Shown: positions 57,396 to 64,000 of the stretch, in pieces
Layout of the letters: every line of letters starts with the position of its first letter
Numbering within the stretch: position 1 is the first letter of the stretch
Assembly: GCF_002954715.1 (NCBI RefSeq)
Contig: NZ_MSCP01000001.1
Span: 2,428,495-2,492,494, forward strand
From: Aliivibrio sifiae
GTDB taxonomy: Bacteria > Pseudomonadota > Gammaproteobacteria > Enterobacterales > Vibrionaceae
Direction of reading: 5' to 3'
DNA length: 64,000 nucleotides
The notes under the pieces: generated by a model
What the model saw: the letters and a program-made list of their open reading frames with translations, nothing else
What the model was told of the DNA's origin: nothing
Databases searched by the model: none
Made by a program: the position numbers and the translations under genes

Positions 57396-58364
57396 TTGCA
57401 GATAGGTAAATATACATTAAACAACAATCTTATCGTTGCTCCTATGGCTGGTGTAACCGATAGGCCTTTTCGTGAGTTGTGTATGCGTTACGGCGCAGGC
57501 ATGGCCGTGAGCGAAATGATGTCTTCTAATCCAAAACTGTGGAAAACATCTAAGTCCCAAAATCGCATGGTACATGAAGGTGAATCTGGTATTCGCTCAG
57601 TACAAATTGCAGGGGCAGATCCAAAGTTAATGGCGGAAGCAGCGCAACACTGTGTTGAAACTGGTGCGCAAATCATCGATATCAATATGGGATGCCCTGC
57701 TAAAAAAGTGAATAAGAAGCTTGCGGGTTCAGCGCTTCTACAACGACCAGATCTGATCGAAGAGATCTTACTGGCTGTTGTGAATGCGGTTGATGTTCCT
57801 GTCACTCTGAAAACTCGTACAGGCTGGGATCCAGACAATAGAAACTGTGTTCAGGTTGCAAAAATGGCAGAACAGTGTGGCATTCAGGCTTTAGCGCTCC
57901 ATGGGCGAACCAGAGCTTGTATGTACAAAGGTGATGCTGAGTACGACAACATTAAAGCGGTAAAAGAAGCGATTTCTATTCCGGTTATAGCGAACGGTGA
58001 TATCGACTCGCCGGAGAAGGCTCGCTTTGTGCTTGATTACACAGGCGCAGACGCTTTAATGATCGGCCGTCCTGCACAAGGTAGGCCATGGATTTTTCAA
58101 GAAATCCAACATTATTTAGAAACGGGCGAACTCATGCCACCTCTTCCTATTGAAGAAGTGAAGGCTACTTTACTTGGCCATGTTCATGCACTTCATCTAT
58201 TTTATGGTGAGTTTTTAGGCCCTCGCATTGCTCGTAAGCATGTGGGTTGGTACTTAAAAGAGCATGAGCAAGCAAATGAGTTCCGCCGCAGCTTTAACGC
58301 GATAGAGGACGCTTCACAGCAACTCCATCAGCTTGAAAGCTATTTCGACCACGTTGCATCATAA
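57396..58364 (+). CDS. dusB: tRNA-dihydrouridine synthase B
   Basis: DusB reduces specific uridines in the D-loop of tRNA with FMN and NADPH. The 322-residue protein has [13 protein letters not shown], the catalytic cysteine in NMGCPAKKV, and HGRTRACMY and [10 protein letters not shown] motifs. The start must be at or after 57370, since a stringent-type promoter lies at 57332-57360; the TTG at 57396 gives the family N-terminus ([15 protein letters not shown]) and length. It is cotranscribed with fis, 22 bp downstream, as in most gammaproteobacteria. Confidence 0.93.
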   Translation: MQIGKYTLNNNLIVAPMAGVTDRPFRELCMRYGAGMAVSEMMSSNPKLWKTSKSQNRMVHEGESGIRSVQIAGADPKLMAEAAQHCVETGAQIIDINMGCPAKKVNKKLAGSALLQRPDLIEEILLAVVNAVDVPVTLKTRTGWDPDNRNCVQVAKMAEQCGIQALALHGRTRACMYKGDAEYDNIKAVKEAISIPVIANGDIDSPEKARFVLDYTGADALMIGRPAQGRPWIFQEIQHYLETGELMPPLPIEEVKATLLGHVHALHLFYGEFLGPRIARKHVGWYLKEHEQANEFRRSFNAIEDASQQLHQLESYFDHVAS

Positions 58365-58386
58365 TAACAGAAGAGCTAAACAGAAT

Positions 58387-58683
58387 ATGTTCGATCAATC
58401 TATGACTTCAGAAGCATTAACAGTTACAACAGTTACAGCACAAGACCAAATTACTCAGAAACCACTACGTGACTCTGTTAAGGCTTCGCTGAAAAACTAC
58501 TTAGGCCAATTAAACGGCCAAGAAGTTAACGACTTATATGAATTAGTATTAGCTGAAGTAGAGCAACCTCTACTAGACATGATCATGCAGCATACTCGCG
58601 GCAACCAAACGAAAGCAGCAAACATGATGGGTATCAACCGTGGTACGCTTCGCAAGAAACTTAAAAAATACGGCATGAACTAA
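58387..58683 (+). CDS. fis: DNA-binding protein Fis
   Basis: Fis is a growth-phase-controlled nucleoid protein that bends DNA and activates stable RNA promoters. The 98-residue protein is almost identical to E. coli Fis in the second half ([19 protein letters not shown] and the helix-turn-helix [27 protein letters not shown]), including the exact C-terminus. The start gives the standard MFDQ N-terminus. A strong terminator follows at 58704-58737. Confidence 0.98.
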   Translation: MFDQSMTSEALTVTTVTAQDQITQKPLRDSVKASLKNYLGQLNGQEVNDLYELVLAEVEQPLLDMIMQHTRGNQTKAANMMGINRGTLRKKLKKYGMN

Positions 58684-58703
58684 TCAAGCCTTATTGAAAA
58701 TTC

Positions 58704-58737
58704 AAAGCAGTGTTAAGTAATTAACACTGCTTTTTTT
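58704..58737 (+). terminator. Terminator of dusB-fis
   Basis: AAAGCAGTGTTAA / TTAACACTGCTTT stem with a GTAA tetraloop and seven T. Confidence 0.95.
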
Positions 58738-58767
58738 ATATCTATAATATAGTTGATTAATTGACAT

Positions 58768-58805
58768 AAAAAAGCCGATACCACATTTCTGTAGTATCGG
58801 CTTTT
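58768..58805 (-). terminator. Terminator of the small coiled-coil gene
   Basis: AGCCGATAC / GTATCGGCT stem with a 12-nt loop; on the minus strand six T follow. It lies just after the stop of the gene at 58820-59128. Confidence 0.85.
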
Positions 58806-58819
58806 CAATCTATTACCTA

Positions 58820-59128
58820 CTATGGCGGCCAAGCTCGTTTCTTACCACCACCAGCGCCAGCACCTGAGCGAATAAGCTCGACTGCTTTTGCTGTTTTCTC
58901 TTCAATTCCTTTCAAACGCTCATCAAGTTCACTTAAATCAGCTGAGGCTCCTGCTGTACTCGCTCCTTGAGCACCTCCGCTATCAATCATTTTAGCGATC
59001 TTAGCGTTCTGAGCTTCAATACGCTTAATGCGAGCATCAAGCTCCATTACTGCTTTCCCTTGCTCACTGATTTTTCTATCTATAACTTTCAGAGCGGAAA
59101 GCAATTTCATTACGTATTGTTTTTCCAT
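58820..59128 (-). CDS. Small predicted coiled-coil protein
   Basis: A 102-residue protein I do not recognise. Residues 1-48 are predicted to be a charged coiled coil (VIDRKISEQGKAVMELDARI); a Gly/Ala/Ser-rich hinge (GGAQGASTAGASA) leads to a second short helix (LSELDERLKGIEEKTAKAVELI), then a Gly-rich stretch and a basic KKRAWPP end. There is no signal peptide or membrane segment. It has its own terminator, and AGGTGAGAG precedes the ATG. Real coding is supported by the purposeful composition and signals, function is unknown. Confidence 0.7.
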   Translation of the reverse strand: MEKQYVMKLLSALKVIDRKISEQGKAVMELDARIKRIEAQNAKIAKMIDSGGAQGASTAGASADLSELDERLKGIEEKTAKAVELIRSGAGAGGGKKRAWPP

Positions 59129-59218
59129 TAATTGGCTCTCACCTAATTTTTGCTCGTATTCTTATACATTAACTATCGACCATTTTATCAACATCTTTAA
59201 TAAACAGTCATAATAAAT

Positions 59219-59644
59219 TTACGCTTTTTTCTCTTCTAAATCAGCCAGTGCCGAAAGAATTGAACAATGTGAGGCATCATCATCGATATGACCACAGCAC
59301 GCATCATTAATGCTTTTCAATGCAGTGCGTATATCCGTTAGTTGTGCAATCTTCTCATCTATAATCGTTAACTTCGTTTGTGTGATCGATTTAACTTCAG
59401 CACAACTGTGTTTAGTAGCCTCTAGACGAATAGCAAGTAACTCTTTAATCTCATCAAGAGTTAGACCTAATTGCTTTGCTTTTAAGATAAAACGGATTTG
59501 CGCTAGATTTTCTTCATTATAAAGACGATAGCCGCTACTACTTCTTCCTGACGGAATGAGTAATCCATTTTTTTCATAAAAACGTAATGTATCACTGGTT
59601 ACATTACAGTGTTTTGCCAATTCACCAATTAAATACATTTTCAT
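59219..59644 (-). CDS. zntR: MerR-family zinc-responsive regulator, ZntR type
   Basis: A 141-residue MerR-family activator. The N-terminal winged helix (YLIGELAKHCNVTSDTLRFYEKNGLL) is followed by the dimerisation helix and the ZntR-type metal site: the cysteine in KHSCAEVKS, DACCG and the C-terminal SHCSIL. These cysteines match Zn(II)/Cd(II) sensors such as E. coli ZntR. Its usual target zntA is not in this window. The ATG giving MKMYLIGEL is chosen by homology; GAGGG lies about 11 nt upstream. Confidence 0.82.
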   Translation of the reverse strand: MKMYLIGELAKHCNVTSDTLRFYEKNGLLIPSGRSSSGYRLYNEENLAQIRFILKAKQLGLTLDEIKELLAIRLEATKHSCAEVKSITQTKLTIIDEKIAQLTDIRTALKSINDACCGHIDDDASHCSILSALADLEEKKA

Positions 59645-59714
59645 TAACTCTAATCCCTCTTTGTCAGCGCCTATTTTCATTCTTTTTTAACAAAAAGGGC
59701 ATCTTTTTTTGAGA

Positions 59715-59730
59715 ATGCAATCGATTGCGG
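59715..59730. promoter_or_regulatory. PurR box upstream of purH
   Basis: The 16-bp near-palindrome ATGCAATCGATTGCGG matches the PurR operator consensus (ACGCAAACGTTTGCGT) at 12 of 16 positions, including the full GCAA / TTGC arms and central CG. TAGAAT at 59754-59759 could be the -10 box downstream. PurR control of purHD is established in E. coli. Confidence 0.8.
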
Positions 59731-59823
59731 AAGCTTTTTTGTTTAACTTTAGTTAGAATATGCGCCATTACGTTGATGTGATGTTTCGCGCTTAACTCTT
59801 TATTAGGGTATTTCCCAAAACTG

Positions 59824-59885
59824 GCCAATTGCTGTTTGTTGTCTTTATCATTAAGAATGACAAACAGAACAAGTTCATTTTTGGC
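59824..59885 (+). promoter_or_regulatory. Structured leader of purH
   Basis: CTGTTTGT (59832-59839) pairs perfectly with ACAAACAG (59860-59867), and outside it GCCAA (59824-59828) can pair with TTGGC (59881-59885), making a nested hairpin in the leader that ends about 40 nt before the purH ATG. No known riboswitch class is recognised. Confidence 0.5.
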
Positions 59886-59922
59886 AAAAATCCTAACTTA
59901 ATTCTAAAGGAAGAAAGTAGCA

Positions 59923-61515
59923 ATGAATAACCCACGTCCGATCCGTCGCGCGCTAATTAGCGTATCTGATAAAACTGGTATTGTAGAATTTGCTCAAGCA
60001 CTGACTGAACGTGGTGTTGATATTTTATCTACTGGCGGCACAGCTCGCCTGCTAGCAGAAAAAAATATTCCTGTAACAGAAGTATCTGATTACACAGGCT
60101 TCCCTGAAATGATGGATGGCCGCGTTAAAACTCTTCATCCTAAAGTTCATGGTGGTGTTCTTGGTCGTCGCGGTCAAGATGATGACATCATGGCTCAACA
60201 TGGTATCAACCCAATCGATATTGTTGTTGTTAACCTTTATCCATTCGCTGAAACCGTAGCAAAAAAAGGCTGTACGTTAGCTGATGCTGTTGAGAACATC
60301 GATATCGGTGGTCCAACAATGGTTCGCTCTGCGGCTAAAAACCACAAAGACGTCGCTATTGTCGTTAATGCTCACGATTACGATCGCGTAATTTCTGAAA
60401 TGGACTCTAACGAAAAATCACTGACTCAAGCAACTCGCTTTGATTTAGCAATTGCTGCATTTGAGCACACAGCTTCTTACGATGGCATGATCGCAAACTA
60501 CTTCGGCACTATGGTTCCTAGCTACGGTAAGAATAAGGAAGGCGATAACGAATCTAAATTCCCTCGTACCTTCAACCAACAGTTCGAGAAAAAACAAGAC
60601 ATGCGCTACGGTGAGAACAGTCATCAAGCTGCTGCATTCTATGTTGAAGCTAATCCTGAAGAAGCGTCAGTATCAACTGCTCGTCAAATTCAAGGTAAAG
60701 CGCTTTCTTACAACAACATTGCAGATACAGATGCCGCTCTAGAGTGTGTGAAAGAATTCGACGAACCTGCATGTGTTATCGTTAAACACGCAAACCCATG
60801 TGGTGTTGCCCTAGGTGAAAATGTTCTTGAAGCTTATGACCGCGCTTTCAAAACAGATCCAACATCTGCATTTGGCGGTATCATCGCATTTAACCGCGAA
60901 CTAGATGCAGCAACAGCAACTGCAATTACTGAGCGTCAATTCGTTGAAGTTATCATTGCTCCTTCTGTTTCTGCTGAAGCAATTGAAATTGTTGCAGCTA
61001 AGAAAAATCTTCGCCTACTTGAATGTGGTGAGTGGACAACTAAAACAACTGGCTTTGACGTGAAACGCGTTAACGGCGGTTTACTAGTTCAAGATCGCGA
61101 TCAAGGCATGGTATCGGAAGATGAGCTTAAAGTGGTTTCTAAGCGCCAACCAACTGCTGAAGAACTAAAAGATGCATTGTTCTGCTGGAAAGTAGCAAAA
61201 TACGTTAAATCTAACGCGATTGTTTACTCTAAAGGTGACATGACTATCGGTGTCGGCGCAGGCCAAATGAGCCGCGTTTACTCTGCAAAAATCGCTGGCA
61301 TTAAAGCCGCTGACGAAGGTCTTGTGGTTGAAGGCTGTGCAATGGCATCTGATGCGTTCTTCCCATTCCGTGATGGTATTGATGCTGCTGCTGAAGCAGG
61401 CATTAAATGTGTTATCCAACCGGGTGGTTCTATGCGTGATGACGAAGTTATTGCTGCTGCCGATGAACATGGCATGGCGATGATCTTTACTGGCATGCGT
61501 CACTTCCGCCACTAG
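59923..61515 (+). CDS. purH: Bifunctional AICAR transformylase/IMP cyclohydrolase
   Basis: PurH carries out the last two steps of IMP synthesis. The 530-residue protein has the N-terminal cyclohydrolase (MGS-like) domain ([15 protein letters not shown] ... STGGTARLL) and the C-terminal transformylase domain with the catalytic [11 protein letters not shown] and the end motif [17 protein letters not shown] precedes the ATG. A PurR box lies about 200 bp upstream. purD follows in the same direction but 327 bp away, farther than in E. coli. Confidence 0.97.
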   Translation: MNNPRPIRRALISVSDKTGIVEFAQALTERGVDILSTGGTARLLAEKNIPVTEVSDYTGFPEMMDGRVKTLHPKVHGGVLGRRGQDDDIMAQHGINPIDIVVVNLYPFAETVAKKGCTLADAVENIDIGGPTMVRSAAKNHKDVAIVVNAHDYDRVISEMDSNEKSLTQATRFDLAIAAFEHTASYDGMIANYFGTMVPSYGKNKEGDNESKFPRTFNQQFEKKQDMRYGENSHQAAAFYVEANPEEASVSTARQIQGKALSYNNIADTDAALECVKEFDEPACVIVKHANPCGVALGENVLEAYDRAFKTDPTSAFGGIIAFNRELDAATATAITERQFVEVIIAPSVSAEAIEIVAAKKNLRLLECGEWTTKTTGFDVKRVNGGLLVQDRDQGMVSEDELKVVSKRQPTAEELKDALFCWKVAKYVKSNAIVYSKGDMTIGVGAGQMSRVYSAKIAGIKAADEGLVVEGCAMASDAFFPFRDGIDAAAEAGIKCVIQPGGSMRDDEVIAAADEHGMAMIFTGMRHFRH

Positions 61516-61842
61516 TTCTCTTGTCATCATTGGGGCGGTAACTGCGTTGACTACGCTCGCTTACCCTAATCACATAGCGAGCTATGCTCATAGGGATAAG
61601 CTCGCTTGTCGCCTTGTTAGCGCTCCCACTGATTTAAAGAGACCTCGAATAGTTGAATCGCGTAAGCACCAACTACTTTGAGCAAAACTTATTATTTTGT
61701 TTTTTTAAATATTCCGATATTTGAAATACGTAGAGCAAATCAGTGACTTTAGTTCAAGGAAAACACGCGGAGCTTATGACCATAAGTGAGCATGTTTGAC
61801 ACAGAAATAAAGGCTCTGAAGCAGCTATAAGGATTTTAAAAC
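61516..61842. other. Intergenic region between purH and purD with a structured element
   Basis: About 330 bp. Its first part (about 61532-61642) is GC-richer than its surroundings and folds into a long hairpin: CATAGC-GA-GCTATG at the tip and GCTTACCCTA / TAGGGATAAGC (one bulge) below. It looks like a dispersed Vibrionaceae intergenic repeat. The rest is AT-rich; I see no clear promoter or PurR box for purD. AAGGA precedes the purD ATG. Confidence 0.6.
61532..61642. repeat. Hairpin-forming intergenic element, repeat-like
   Basis: The segment contains GGCGGTAACTGCGTTGACTA, the two-tier hairpin at 61559-61601 and TTGTCGCCTTGTTAGCGC. GGCG and CGCC ends can also pair. From memory, similar sequences occur between genes in other Vibrio and relatives, but only one full copy is in this window; AACTGCGTTGA also occurs near 9066 in another intergenic region. 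Confidence 0.45.
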
Positions 61843-63135
61843 ATGAATGTATTGATTATTGGTGCCGGCGGTCGTGAGCACGCACTAGGTTGGAAAGCAG
61901 CACAAAACCCAAACGTTGAAACGGTATTTATCGCTCCAGGTAATGCAGGTACAGCGCTTGAACCAAAATTAGAAAACGTGGCGATTGATGTTGAAGACAT
62001 TACTGCTCTTGTTGCGTTTGCTAAAGAAAAAGAAATTGAACTGACTATTGTTGGTCCTGAAGGTCCATTAGTAATTGGTGTGGTTGATGCGTTCCGTGAA
62101 GCGGGATTACCTATTTTTGGCCCAACAAAAGCAGCAGCACAACTGGAAGGTTCTAAAGCGTTTACTAAAGACTTCTTAGCTCGCCATGATATCCCAACAG
62201 GTTACTACGCTAACTTCACTGAAATTGAGCCCGCATTAGCTTATGTCCGTGAACAAGGTGCACCGATTGTCGTTAAAGCCGATGGCCTTGCTGCGGGTAA
62301 AGGCGTTATTGTTGCAATGACACTTGAAGAAGCTGAAGATGCGATCAAAGACATGCTTTCTGGTAACGTTTTTGGTGATGCTGGTAGCCGTGTCGTTATC
62401 GAAGAATTTCTGGAAGGCGAAGAAGCAAGCTTTATCGTTATGGTTGATGGCGCAAGCGTTCTACCAATGGCGACTAGCCAAGATCATAAGCGTGTAGGCG
62501 ATAAAGATACTGGCCCTAACACGGGTGGAATGGGTGCATATTCTCCAGCGCCTGTTGTAACTCCTGAAATTCATAATCGTATTCTAGAAGAAGTTATCTA
62601 CCCTACAGTTCGCGGTATGGATGCTGAAGGCGCACCTTATACTGGCTTCCTATATGCAGGTTTGATGATTGATGCTGATGGCACTCCAAAAGTAATCGAA
62701 TATAACTGTCGCTTTGGTGACCCAGAAACACAGCCGATTATGATGCGCATGGAATCAGATCTTGTTGAATTATGCTTAATGGCTATCGACGAAAAATTAG
62801 ATGAAGCAGAATCTAAGTGGGATCCACGAGCTTCTATCGGTGTTGTTCTCGCAGCCGGCGGTTACCCTGGCGATTATGCAAAAGGTGATGTAATTGCATT
62901 ACCAACAGCGGAAGTAGAAGGTCAAAAGATTTTCCATGCAGGAACAACAAACAACGCTACTGGAGAAGTAATAACTAACGGTGGACGTGTACTTTGTGCT
63001 ACTGCACTCGGTAATACCGTCTCTGAAGCCCAAGAGCGTGCGTATGAGCTAACTAAACAAGTTAGCTGGAATGGAATGTTTCATCGTAACGACATCGGTT
63101 ACCGTGCCATTGCTCGTGAATTAGAAAGTAAATAA
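61843..63135 (+). CDS. purD: Phosphoribosylamine--glycine ligase
   Basis: PurD joins glycine to phosphoribosylamine, the second step of purine synthesis. The 430-residue ATP-grasp protein shows the N-terminal IIGAGGREHALGWKA, the ADGLAAGKGVIVA loop and the TGGMGAYSPAPV and EYNCRFGDPETQ motifs. The N-, A-, B- and C-domains are complete. It probably shares the purH promoter, although a structured 327-bp spacer separates the two. A bidirectional terminator follows. Confidence 0.97.
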   Translation: MNVLIIGAGGREHALGWKAAQNPNVETVFIAPGNAGTALEPKLENVAIDVEDITALVAFAKEKEIELTIVGPEGPLVIGVVDAFREAGLPIFGPTKAAAQLEGSKAFTKDFLARHDIPTGYYANFTEIEPALAYVREQGAPIVVKADGLAAGKGVIVAMTLEEAEDAIKDMLSGNVFGDAGSRVVIEEFLEGEEASFIVMVDGASVLPMATSQDHKRVGDKDTGPNTGGMGAYSPAPVVTPEIHNRILEEVIYPTVRGMDAEGAPYTGFLYAGLMIDADGTPKVIEYNCRFGDPETQPIMMRMESDLVELCLMAIDEKLDEAESKWDPRASIGVVLAAGGYPGDYAKGDVIALPTAEVEGQKIFHAGTTNNATGEVITNGGRVLCATALGNTVSEAQERAYELTKQVSWNGMFHRNDIGYRAIARELESK

Positions 63136-63157
63136 GCATTACTTTTCTACAAATAGC

Positions 63158-63186
63158 AAAAAGGCGCTGATGATAGCGCCTTTTTT
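63158..63186. terminator. Bidirectional terminator between purD and the DUF1481 gene
   Basis: AAAAAGGCGCT / AGCGCCTTTTTT stem with a GATGAT loop; A and T runs on both sides. Confidence 0.93.
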
Positions 63187-63211
63187 ATTGTTTAATAATC
63201 TACAACTGGTA

Positions 63212-63916
63212 TTAATCTTCAATAAGATTTGGACGCTCTACACACTTATAGCTGTCATCAGTTAGTAGCAATAACTCTGACATCTTCAACACTTTTTTAT
63301 CTCGGTCAACTTCTTCACCTAAAAACGAAATAAAACTATCTAAACCAGATAATCTTGCCACCACAAAGTTAGGTAAAATTTGATTAAACTCTAATTGGTC
63401 GTACTGTTTACCATCACAAGAATAAAATGTTTCACCATCCCACTCGCCTTGATACAAAGAAACATTCTCTTTATCTAGACCTTCCACTTTTGTAATTAAA
63501 TACTTAGATTGGTCTTGGAATTGAGCTAATTGATTTGGCATTAATGGAAAGATACGTCCATCTTTACGATAACGTTGATACACAGCCTCACCATTACCAT
63601 TATAACGAACGTGCATCATGTAAGGGATCTGCCCATCAGAGCTATCCAACATTTCACCTTCCCTAACGGCTTCAACTAATACATTTTTTTCCCAGCGATA
63701 GGTGGTTTTATACCAACCATAATCACCCATAGTAACGTAATCAGAGGCGTTGAGAGGTTGTTGTAATCGACGAGTGTACCAATAGTAACTAGTAGCATCA
63801 CCTTGGATTTGACCACCAGTAAAGGTAACTGATTTAATGCGTTGCTCACCTGATGGATTTGATGAACAGCCAAAAAGAAAAACGGAAAGAAGTAAGGTAG
63901 ATAGAATGCGCTTCAT
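63212..63916 (-). CDS. DUF1481 family lipoprotein
   Basis: A 234-residue lipoprotein with signal peptide and lipobox LFGC (Cys17), matching the DUF1481 family (E. coli YjaH), which lies next to hupA in many gammaproteobacteria. The function is unknown. The mature part is rich in Trp and Tyr near the N-terminus (DATSYYWYTRR, GDYGWYKTTYRWEKN). The ATG follows directly on the T run of the hupA terminator hairpin and has no ribosome-binding site. Confidence 0.85.
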   Translation of the reverse strand: MKRILSTLLLSVFLFGCSSNPSGEQRIKSVTFTGGQIQGDATSYYWYTRRLQQPLNASDYVTMGDYGWYKTTYRWEKNVLVEAVREGEMLDSSDGQIPYMMHVRYNGNGEAVYQRYRKDGRIFPLMPNQLAQFQDQSKYLITKVEGLDKENVSLYQGEWDGETFYSCDGKQYDQLEFNQILPNFVVARLSGLDSFISFLGEEVDRDKKVLKMSELLLLTDDSYKCVERPNLIED

Positions 63917-63946
63917 AAAAATGCCGAGTTAAGGGTTAACTCGGCA
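63917..63946 (-). terminator. Terminator of hupA
   Basis: On the minus strand TGCCGAGTTAA pairs perfectly with TTAACTCGGCA around a CCC loop and is followed by five T. Its T run abuts the ATG of the DUF1481 gene. Confidence 0.93.
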
Positions 63947-63947
63947 A

Positions 63948-63975
63948 AGTATAGCTTAGTTCACTGATTCTTTCA
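63948..63975 (-). promoter_or_regulatory. Possible promoter for the DUF1481 gene in the hupA 3' end
   Basis: On the minus strand CTGAAA, a 17-bp spacer and TATACT (63948-63953) could form a promoter. Transcripts would start inside the terminator hairpin, too late to refold it, and carry a leader of about 25 nt. Confidence 0.35.
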
Positions 63976-64000
63976 GTGCTTTACCTGCAACAAATGCTGG
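63956..64000 (-). CDS. hupA: DNA-binding protein HU-alpha, 3' end (partial)
   Basis: The last 14 codons and the stop of a minus-strand gene that continues beyond the window. The visible residues PAFVAGKALKESVN match the C-terminus of HU-alpha. The neighbourhood (DUF1481, purD, purH) agrees with the hupA locus of related bacteria. Confidence 0.9.
   Translation of the reverse strand, partial: PAFVAGKALKESVN

Noticed and set aside
61743-61752. GACTTTAGTT before purD as a further CrbR site
   Set aside because: It matches the motif in reverse orientation with one mismatch, but purine synthesis has no known link to the acetate switch; treated as a chance match and a reminder of limited specificity.

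Overview
The window is chromosomal DNA of a low-GC gammaproteobacterium, almost certainly a member of the Vibrionaceae and most likely of the Aliivibrio/Vibrio fischeri clade. This is inferred from gene content and protein similarity recalled from memory; no search was run. Pointers are the close E. coli-like versions of many housekeeping proteins in an AT-rich background, the block pfkA-fieF-cpxP-cpxRA-trmL-cysE-gpsA-secB, the acetate-switch cluster with a giant transporter/kinase fusion (CrbS), and hupA-DUF1481-purD-purH. I see no insertion sequence, prophage, integron or CRISPR array. Most of the window is ordinary core genome.

Layout. 1-550: duplicated initiator-tRNA/tRNA-Gly pairs with a stringent-type promoter. 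620-5234: orn, rsgA, psd, a DMT transporter and epmA. 5630-8953: frdABCD. 9176-10797: efp and epmB, so EF-P and two of its modification enzymes (EpmA, EpmB) lie within 7 kb. 10905-18464: pfkA, fieF, the Cpx envelope-stress system, trmL, cysE and gpsA. 18640-21703: secB, a membrane rhodanese, envC, fxsA. 22136-27618: aspA-dcuA (aspartate to fumarate, feeding fumarate reductase), a universal stress protein and dsbD. 27725-32914: nagB, then the mannitol operon mtlA-mtlD-mtlR. 32925-36075: an arsenic operon, arsR-GAPDH-phosphatase-arsJ. 36277-40057: a GAF-GGDEF protein, glmS and a DeoR-type regulator. 40284-53471: the acetate switch: crbR, marC, a two-subunit Na+/solute symporter, crbS, a sugar-type MFS gene, a cNMP/CBS/nucleotidyltransferase protein with a DnaQ-like exonuclease, and acs. 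53900-58683: aroQ-accB-accC, prmA, dusB-fis. 58820-64000: a small coiled-coil protein, a ZntR-type regulator, purH, purD, a DUF1481 lipoprotein and the 3' end of hupA.

How it works together. Three metabolic themes stand out: anaerobic C4-dicarboxylate respiration (aspA, dcuA, frdABCD), amino-sugar and mannitol use (nagB, mtlADR, glmS) and acetate assimilation (acs under a likely CrbS/CrbR circuit). The most useful new observation is a near-palindromic motif, GACTAAAGTC or close variants, in the upstream regions of crbR, the symporter operon, the nucleotidyltransferase/exonuclease operon and acs. It is a good candidate for the CrbR operator. Other points worth testing are a protein-tyrosine-phosphatase-like enzyme of unknown role inside the arsJ operon, competing RNA pairings in the mtlA leader, an mtlR start codon buried in a terminator hairpin, a possible leader peptide before aspA, a terminator inside the DMT transporter reading frame, and a structured repeat-like element between purH and purD.

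Start codons were revised from the longest frames where a Shine-Dalgarno sequence, family length or promoter position argued for it; each case is stated in its entry.
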